From NCBI GenBank assembly GCA_025558075.1, contig JAHLKF010000006.1, forward strand, positions 496,001 to 560,000: a stretch of DNA of 64,000 nt, written 5' to 3'. Numbering within the stretch: the first letter of the stretch is position 1; each line of letters begins with the position of its first letter. The notes beneath the pieces are model-generated. The model worked only from the letters and a program-made list of their open reading frames with translations, ran no database searches and was not told where the DNA came from. Both the position numbers and the translations under genes were made by a program. Below are positions 58,101-64,000 of this stretch, piece after piece. Source of the stretch: Gaertneriomyces semiglobifer (taxonomy: Eukaryota; Chytridiomycota; Chytridiomycetes; Spizellomycetales; Spizellomycetaceae).

Positions 58101-58206
58101 GGATACGAGTCACATGGGAGGTAATCCGTATGCACTCGCCGCATCTCAACGGCCTCGTAAGCTTGTGAACGCCTTGGCAAATGTAGCTGCCAGGAGCTAC
58201 CGCTGA
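49165..58206 (+). CDS. Spectraplakin-like cytolinker: two CH domains, long helical rod, GAR domain
   Basis: Four exons, 49165-49403, 49463-49874, 49936-50610 and 50665-58206, 2,955 residues. CH1 begins MQKKTFTKWCNVYLSR (near 72), with INDLGTDLRDGVRLAHLLEV and DGNLKLTMGLIWILILRF. The Trp in TKW comes from the splice; the acceptor at 49462 was chosen because the one at 49483 would create a stop. CH2 starts near 249 (ALLSWCQQILAPY, WQNGLAFLCLVHSFN) but is split by about 100 Ser/Pro-rich residues before LSRAFDLAEEHMGVSQLLD and IMTYVSEIYWVL. A rod of some 2,300 residues has spectrin-like heptads and Trp. A GAR (Gas2-related) domain lies near 2824-2893 (RYWFGESLRRLC, VMVRIGGGWQEL). CH domains bind actin and GAR binds microtubules, so it should crosslink both. 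Confidence 0.9.
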
Positions 58207-58364
58207 TTATGGTGGCGTTTGTAGATATGTAGGTATTTAGATGACTCTCATAATTAATAGCTGACGCTACTCTTGTCACAGTTCTGGTAGCCGCGCATAT
58301 GTATTTTTTGTATGGGTGCCCCAATTCAGTCCCCAGGCGTATTATCATGAAACAATTTGGCGGG

Positions 58365-59511
58365 TCAGGCCTGCTGGACTACATTGGGTCGTCTCGTCCC
58401 TTCCGCGAGACTCCCTAGCTCAATCGTTTCCAACTGCTCACCATCCTCATTTTTGTCAGGGTTTTCCTCATTGTCATAGACGGGTGGCAAAGTCTCCGTC
58501 ATGGGCGTCGACACGTAGCTCTCTCGACGAAGCAGTGCAACCGTTCGCGATAGCATGTTTGCGACGCGCCCGCCTTCAGGGGTGTATGCTGGTGGCGGTG
58601 TTGGTAGCGAAGATGGAAGCGGGTCAAACGGCGGTATGGTAATATGCATATCTGGGCGCCGGTCAGCTAACGAAGACCGCGGTTGCTCATCAATAGGTGG
58701 TTCCTCGGCCATTTTCCGGCACTTGCCGCAACAGCACATTCTACGACAAAACCTGTCCACAGCTCGGAATCTACAGATCACTCCGACAACAATGACGACG
58801 ACGATAACGGCTACAATGGCCACATACTAACGATAACGATGAGCCACACAGAAGTACCTTGAAACAAAGCTGCAAAGACGTACCACGATCCATCCTGTGG
58901 TATTCAGGTCCTTTTTCGGATTGGTCGTTTGCCGTATTTTACCAACATCGAACGTAGACTCAAATCCGGAGTCGGTGCTGACGACTTTCGATGAATATGG
59001 GTGCATTCGTTGTGTTTCATGGAAGTCATCCGGTTTGGTAGGCTGTTGGGTTTTCCCTCTAGAGACGAGTTTGGGTTTGTACGAGACCGCAGAGAATCTT
59101 GTTCGTGCATCGACTAGTCCGGTTGGGCGATGCATAGGCTGCAGTGCTTTTCCATCACCTGCAATCGGCTGTGTAGACTCTACCGTCTTGCCGGGCAAGA
59201 GCGGTGCCATTCTCGTCAATGGCAATGCTCGGTATCCAGTGGGAAAAAGTGGTTGTCGAGCTTCTCACAATCCGTACAACCAGCTTGCTGAACAAGCAGC
59301 GGAGTGGCCGCACCATGAGGAACTTGATGACTGCCAGTTGCTGCTTACCATGGCAGCAGTCGAAGCCCCGTTTACTCTGACACATAATTTCAAAACCGGG
59401 CATGACTTTGTCAGATCAATGTCCGCAGGTTGAAGCGCGGCGATTTCGCACCAACAACAGCAGCCAGATCACAACGCAGGGCAGTCTTCTAACATGCGAC
59501 ACTATTTGCAT
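58365..59511 (-). CDS. Secreted-type single-pass membrane protein with short Cys-rich ectodomain
   Basis: Proposed exons 59452-59511, 59269-59405, 58884-59211 and 58365-58826, 328 residues. The secure part is the last junction (GTACGT/TAG), which joins TGWIV to YVAIVAVIVVVIVVGVICRF, a membrane helix near residue 172, followed by a Cys-rich juxtamembrane patch (CRRMCCCGKCRK) likely to be palmitoylated, and a Pro-rich acidic tail with PPAY and PPVY motifs that could bind WW domains. The N-terminal part is inferred: a signal-peptide-like start (LPCVVIWLLLL) then a small Cys/Ser-rich region (SCPVLKLCVRV, WCGHSAACSASW). Intron 1 would be only 46 bases, so the first two exons are tentative. No family recognised. 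Confidence 0.58.
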
Positions 59512-59583
59512 ACAATGGCAAGCTAAGAAAGATAGTGTCCAGCACGAGATGTATTACCAGCAGCATAGAGAATTGTAGGGCTA

Positions 59584-60562
59584 TCATGTAACATCATAAG
59601 TTCCAGCTGAAGGTATTCTGGAAAGCGGGTCTGTGTCCACTCCTGAGACTTCTCCAGTAGTGGACGTCGCAGCGGCATCCTCGGCATGAATAGCTGATGC
59701 GGCCTCGTTCATGCCGCCTACACGCTGGCTACCAGCGTCCTCCACAACGCCCTCGTCTTCCGTATCACTGTTCGTTTTCGCAACAGCTGGCTCGTCAAGT
59801 TCCGTGCTACCAGTAGCATCCTCTGAATGATCTGATTCTGTAGGGTCAGAACCAGACCCGGTTGCAGAGGGATGTCTAAAAGATGAGGTCCGTCGCTTAA
59901 TCTCCTCATCACTCAACATTTGTGCGTCTTCTTCGTGTTTCAAAAATGCCTCCACATTCGTTGCAGAAGTTCCCAAATTTCCACCATGCGACGAACTTGA
60001 GCGCCACGACCCCGTATGTGAATGCTTCGAACTAGCGCTCGACGATCGACGCTGTGGAAGCGTCGGTACAGCTTGATACCCTGTGATGTTCTGATTCTGG
60101 CCAGTACTCGTTTGACCCAGCCCGCCAAAGGTTCTAGTCCAAAAGTTCCCCACATTCGCGTATCTAGCAGGATGCTCATACTGTCCTTCCTGGCCGGCCA
60201 GGAACGGATCATTGTGTCGTGCGGCGAGATTGCGCTGGCTGCTCACGCTCCCCCGGCGATCCGTCCCCACAAACAAACCTGCTATTGCATCCCACCAGTT
60301 GCTATGTCTAGAGAAGCCTCTTCCATTCCCGTTCCCGTAGCCCGTTGCCGGAGTACTGCCATATCCATATCGACGTCCGTAATCCTGTCGTACGTCGGCA
60401 TTTAAGAGATTTTCAAACTCCAAATCATCGATTTCATCGTATGAGAATTGCGGATGGCTGTTATATGATGCGGCATCCGATCTGAAAATGGACGGCAGAG
60501 GGCAGAACGGCGGACATAAACCCATCCTTTGCAGTACAACCACTCTGATATGGACGGTCCAT
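59584..60562 (-). CDS. Unassigned low-complexity, Ser/Gly-rich protein
   Basis: About 325 residues; the main exon runs 59584-60481 and a candidate first exon 60522-60562. The main exon begins after a strong pyrimidine-rich acceptor (TTTTCAG) and reads SDAASYNSHPQFSYDEID. Then come Gly/Tyr/Arg-rich repeats (YGRRYGYGSTPATGYGNGNG), a possible amphipathic WWDAIAGLFVG segment, a Ser-rich stretch, and a long acidic tail. The first exon (MDRPYQSGCTAKDG) implies a 40-base intron, shorter than others here; the alternative is an unspliced start at the ATG at 60525. The WWDAIAGLF segment could dock on membrane or protein. No family recognised. Confidence 0.55.
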
Positions 60563-60765
60563 TTACACCCGTGTACTCTTTCGTGTAATTGAGCTTAAAC
60601 ATTTAACATTCATCCTCGAAAGCACGTGATCTCGGCGCCAGAAACACACACAGCATTTGCAAGTATAAAACCAGATATTGTTTCCCTTTCCAAGCACCCA
60701 TCTAAGCTATGGTCGCCGCCCTATCTGCTGCCCTTGCCTGACACTGCTTCCCTGCTTGATGTTAA

Positions 60766-62577
60766 CTAACTGGCCGATGCGCGACGCTTCATGCCACTAT
60801 GCCACGCGTTAGGGCCAGCCAGCAGCTCTACACTCTCGTCCGCACCAATTATATACCGGCTATAACTGTCGCTTTTGGAGCGACGCAGCTTTGCATGGCC
60901 TTCAGAAGTACTGGACGAGTCACCCGTGGGCGTCGACTGAGGCGCGATATTTTCAGACAACTGGGATACTTCGGTAAGACCATCTCGTGGCTCCACAGCC
61001 ACGAATAAGCCCGAAGCCTCTTCTGTAAAAGGCTTGTCCACCACGCCTTCATGATACTCCTCATGGTGCACATCACGCACTAGTGGCTCTTCCAAAGGCC
61101 CATCCCCAAACTCTTCATCATCGAACTCGGACATGGATGCCACCAATCCTCCAGCACTTTCCTGTGAATGACTAACGCTTTGTGCACGTGCAGATTGGCC
61201 TTTTGCAGACTTCTGGCTCGGTGTTGGCAACGTGGAGGTCATCCACGCCCCGCCAAATTGTTGGGACCAGATCTCCGTCGCGTGCAGTGAATTGTGATTC
61301 TTATTGCCACTGATCAGACTTCCCTCATTTACATTCTGCTTCCGTTGCTGCGTCAGAGGCATAAAACCACCGTTTCCTGATGATCTTGCGAGTCTTGGTG
61401 GCAGCATATCCGGGGACGCCTTTGCAGAATTGTCCGAAGTCTTGTTCGAATCTCCGGCACCCAGTCCGGATGAGGCAGCTGTCGTGCTAGGTGTGCACGC
61501 ACTAGAGCTTATCACATTCTCCTCACTCATCATCATCTGAGAATGATCAGATGATCTCGCCGGAGAAGCGTCGGTTTGATCGCCGGGGTTGGGTGTGGCG
61601 GGCACGAAGAAACTGGCACTAACATGTCCAGGGCGAGTATCACACGGCGAAGCCGACCTCTTGCGTTTGCGTTGCTGCGTTTTGAAGGTTTCAGGACACG
61701 CTTCCTCTGCATCCGTGAATTGTTGTGCCAGCTTTGCGTCGTGCATGGTATCCCATTTTCGTTGCACGTTCTTGATGACCTCCGCCCACGGCTCCCAGAG
61801 CTCGACATCGTACATGGGATCATCATCAGAGACAAATCGCTCATTGCACCCCCCGCGATGAACGTCGCCTTGCAAGAGGTCCGCTGACCGCAGTTCATCG
61901 CTCACACCAAGGAAAAACGTAATCCGCTTCCTCAAAACCCTCTGTATCTCCGCAATCGTCCACTTCATCCGCGCCATTTGTAGTAGCTCAGTAGTCTCCT
62001 GTTGTTCACTATGAGAATCAGACGTCCGTCGTCGTTTGGTTCCAGCACGTTCAAGCTCCCTCGCTAGACCCAAGTTGACGGTAGAGAACTGTTGCAGCGC
62101 GTTACGATGGGACAGTAACTCCGCCAGCGTTTGTTCCATGTTGGATATAAGGTACTGCTTTTGCCTTTGAAGTTTCGACAACGTGGTCTGCAGTACAACT
62201 CGCACAGTGTGTCCCTGCCCGCCTGCAAGCTTGTTGCTCGCTTGCACCCCCTCCTCTACAGTTCGCAAACCCCATACGCATTCAGTCAACCTCTGGTGTA
62301 ACGTCTCCATCTTAAATGCCGAATGGCCTATGTCTAGCAGTAATGCCCGCTCTGTGTTCAGTCGGGTGAGAACGACAACGTCTGTTGGAAGCGTTAACCG
62401 GATTTGTAGGGTTTTCTCCGCCGGCATATTATTGAACAATGGCGATGCCGGCGGTGGCGGTTGCGAACGTCGTAATCGACCGGCTGACTCGAACAGCGGT
62501 TCATCGGGGGCATTGCAAAGATATGTGGTGGTGAGATCCAAATTGAACATTCCTGGAAGTTGTTGGGTGAGAAACAT
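60766..62577 (-). CDS. Unassigned coiled-coil protein
   Basis: Single exon, 603 residues from the ATG at 62577; the frame opens with GTG at 62583. I do not recognise it. Residues 50-240 are predicted helical with coiled-coil character (VVLQTTLSKLQRQKQYLI, NMEQTLAELLSHRNALQQF, MKWTIAEIQRVLRKRITFFL), and a basic patch KRRRTSD could be a nuclear signal. Residues 250-320 contain a Trp-rich piece (LWEPWAEVIKNVQRKW). The C-terminal half is disordered and ends in a basic Ser-rich stretch (KLRRSKSDSYSRY). The order helical N terminus then long acidic tail suits a complex subunit. A second Met at 62550 is also a possible start. Confidence 0.65.
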   Translation of the reverse strand: MFLTQQLPGMFNLDLTTTYLCNAPDEPLFESAGRLRRSQPPPPASPLFNNMPAEKTLQIRLTLPTDVVVLTRLNTERALLLDIGHSAFKMETLHQRLTECVWGLRTVEEGVQASNKLAGGQGHTVRVVLQTTLSKLQRQKQYLISNMEQTLAELLSHRNALQQFSTVNLGLARELERAGTKRRRTSDSHSEQQETTELLQMARMKWTIAEIQRVLRKRITFFLGVSDELRSADLLQGDVHRGGCNERFVSDDDPMYDVELWEPWAEVIKNVQRKWDTMHDAKLAQQFTDAEEACPETFKTQQRKRKRSASPCDTRPGHVSASFFVPATPNPGDQTDASPARSSDHSQMMMSEENVISSSACTPSTTAASSGLGAGDSNKTSDNSAKASPDMLPPRLARSSGNGGFMPLTQQRKQNVNEGSLISGNKNHNSLHATEIWSQQFGGAWMTSTLPTPSQKSAKGQSARAQSVSHSQESAGGLVASMSEFDDEEFGDGPLEEPLVRDVHHEEYHEGVVDKPFTEEASGLFVAVEPRDGLTEVSQLSENIAPQSTPTGDSSSTSEGHAKLRRSKSDSYSRYIIGADESVELLAGPNAWHSGMKRRASAS

Positions 62578-62687
62578 TAACACCCTTCCAAAAAGAACGC
62601 GTCTGGGACTTGCTTTTCGCTCAGCGTTAAAATATATACATTACGGGCTTCACATAAGTCTAAGTGCTATGTACAATTCCTCCTTGA

Positions 62688-64000
62688 TCATGAGAAGCCT
62701 TCAGAGGGCTTTCTCCCCACGCTCAAATTATAGTTCTTATTCACTGCACGCCGCGCCATATCCCAAATCGGCACTCCAATGTCATTCTCGTCCTCACGAT
62801 CAACGGCTGCTCGCGCGGCATGAATGGCAGTGTTCTTAGTTACAGAAGAAGGTGCATCACTGTCATGCTGTGGCTTAGAAAACGCATAATCAGCTGCAGG
62901 TCGCTCGGCTGCAGCCTTAGGTGGCGATCTGGATATAGGTACGCTTTTCGTCGTGGACGCATGTTTAAGAGGCTCCCATGGCTTAACGGTAGCACTGGGT
63001 CGTTTCTGATCCGTAAAATGGGAAGACAGGGCCGGCAACACTTCGCGCTCGGTAGGTTTCCTTTGTAGCGTCGGTGGCCTTGCCGCTTTACTTGGCTCGG
63101 TGGGCCTCAGTGCAGGCATTCGCGCCGGTGTTGTGTCCACGTTAGTTCTGCGAGCACCTATGGTTCGGTCCTCTTGTCGTCCATTTAAATGTCGCATTGA
63201 CCCATCCCTACGCAAATTGGCCTCCGTTGCAGTTCCGGTACCGATCGATCTAGTTCTAGTCATTCGCTGTTCAGCTACCCTCGGGGTTCGTGGTATCGCT
63301 GGCCGTAACGGCTCTGACCCACGATCTGGCACCACCTGACCTGCTGCCGACCGAGGCACCCCGAAACGCTCATCAGTCTGTGTTTCTTGCCGGCTCACTA
63401 CATTAGGAATCTCATCCCGGTCAAGTTCTTCCATCGGCGGTTCGTCCTTTATCTCTTTCGGTACATAAACCTCTTTCCGGCTAAATATCTCACACGCATC
63501 ATCTATCTCCTTCAACTCAGCTTCAATGGCAGCCTTCCGTCGCTTCATCCCAATAGTCTCAACAATCATCGGGAACCTCGACAACGCATCCACAAGTTCA
63601 TCCCGTTTCTGGTGTAACGCACGCAACGTCTCCAATCGATCCTGTTCCGGTAACACCATCATACCCGGGGGTATCTTGTCCGCTAATATCCGCTCAAGCC
63701 GTTCCTGTTCCCGTCTTTCCCACTCTGATCTTCGGTGTTGGAGGTATTTTGGGACCTCGCCCGTTCGCGTCTTTCGCTGCGGTTCCGTGGGCTCAGCCGG
63801 TGGTGGTGTCCGCGGGGTGCCTGTCTTGGCTTTAATCGAATTAATCTGAATGAAATTCTTTTTGGGTGTAGTAGATGCAGCCGTGGACGGTCGCGATGGT
63901 TCAGCGGCGGTGGTGGTGAAGCGCTCAACAGATGGTCGGGTGTGGAGCTTCGAGGGTATAGATTCAAAACGTTTCAATTTAAATAATGGTGGTTCCGGTT
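62688..64000 (-). CDS. Enkurin-domain protein (ciliary), 5' end outside the window
   Basis: The frame runs from the stop at 62688 to the right edge without a start; the first recognisable codons read PEPPLFKLKRFE. The enkurin domain lies near 63470-63770: VPKYLQHRRSEWERREQERL, then DKIPPGMMVLPEQDRLETL, SRFPMIVETIGMKRRKAAIE and ending IFSRKEVYV. These match the enkurin consensus (VP-YL, PPGM, LP-E-RLETL, R-P, F---KVYV). Enkurin is a microtubule inner protein of motile cilia and sperm flagella and also links calcium channels to signalling. In fungi it is expected only where zoospores carry a flagellum. The remainder (about 270 residues) is basic and disordered. Missing piece: the N terminus beyond base 64000. 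Confidence 0.88.
   Translation of the reverse strand, partial: PEPPLFKLKRFESIPSKLHTRPSVERFTTTAAEPSRPSTAASTTPKKNFIQINSIKAKTGTPRTPPPAEPTEPQRKTRTGEVPKYLQHRRSEWERREQERLERILADKIPPGMMVLPEQDRLETLRALHQKRDELVDALSRFPMIVETIGMKRRKAAIEAELKEIDDACEIFSRKEVYVPKEIKDEPPMEELDRDEIPNVVSRQETQTDERFGVPRSAAGQVVPDRGSEPLRPAIPRTPRVAEQRMTRTRSIGTGTATEANLRRDGSMRHLNGRQEDRTIGARRTNVDTTPARMPALRPTEPSKAARPPTLQRKPTEREVLPALSSHFTDQKRPSATVKPWEPLKHASTTKSVPISRSPPKAAAERPAADYAFSKPQHDSDAPSSVTKNTAIHAARAAVDREDENDIGVPIWDMARRAVNKNYNLSVGRKPSEGFS

Noticed and set aside
59155..59403. 82-codon minus frame covering the proposed first introns of the Cys-rich membrane protein
   Set aside because: Some stretches look coding (e.g. IAIDENGTALARQDG), but it ends in a different frame from the membrane helix and cannot be joined to it without losing the downstream exon.
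1..64000. tRNA, rRNA, CRISPR arrays, autonomous transposons or viral insertions
   Set aside because: No B-box-like tRNA signals with cloverleaf support, no repeat-spacer arrays, and no transposase, reverse transcriptase or capsid-type frames were seen on either strand.

Overview
The window is eukaryotic nuclear DNA from a fungus, most likely a zoosporic (chytrid-grade) species. Genes are compact and lie on both strands. Most carry few introns, about 46-83 nt long, with GT...AG ends and CTAAC/CTAAT-like branch sites. Fungal-type genes (SPOC/RRM protein, Rpr2-type RNase P/MRP subunit, seipin, WAPL, ER/Golgi apyrase) sit beside an enkurin-domain gene at the right edge. Enkurin belongs to motile cilia, so a flagellated cell stage is implied. 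I see no operons, tRNA or rRNA genes, CRISPR arrays or autonomous transposons. The genus cannot be fixed from sequence alone.

Left third (1-23.3 kb): a large polytopic membrane protein built from repeated helix modules (5' end probably outside the window); a tiny two-exon serine palmitoyltransferase small subunit; a short-chain dehydrogenase; a makorin-like CCCH/RING ligase; a paxillin-like LD+LIM protein; a two-membrane-helix apyrase/NDPase; an Rpr2/Snm1/Rpp21-type protein; WAPL; an endonuclease III homologue; an ABHD5/Cld1-like hydrolase; and an unassigned Cys/His-rich protein.

Middle (23.3-44.4 kb): seipin, a proline-rich TPR protein, a DDX21-like DEAD-box helicase with GUCT domain and RGG tail, a BTB-like protein, a VASt-domain membrane protein rebuilt from six exons, a seven-exon fructosamine/ketosamine-3-kinase, and a seven-exon RRM-RRM-SPOC protein. 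These last three are broken into many short frames, and the joins were chosen by combining splice signals with domain continuity.

Right third (44.4-64 kb): a kelch-ectodomain/single-helix/SH3 receptor-like protein; a KEN-box protein that may be a securin; an 83-residue two-exon gene; a 2,955-residue spectraplakin-like protein (two CH domains, long helical rod, GAR domain); a Cys-rich single-pass protein; two unassigned proteins; and the enkurin gene, cut by the window edge.

Themes are membrane lipid handling (ssSPT, seipin, VASt, ABHD5-like), cytoskeleton and adhesion (LIM/LD, spectraplakin, kelch-SH3, enkurin), chromosome and DNA maintenance (WAPL, securin-like, NTH1) and RNA metabolism (DDX21, Rpr2-type, SPOC). 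Adjacency does not imply co-regulation here. Several head-to-head pairs share intergenic promoters of 0.2-1.5 kb.
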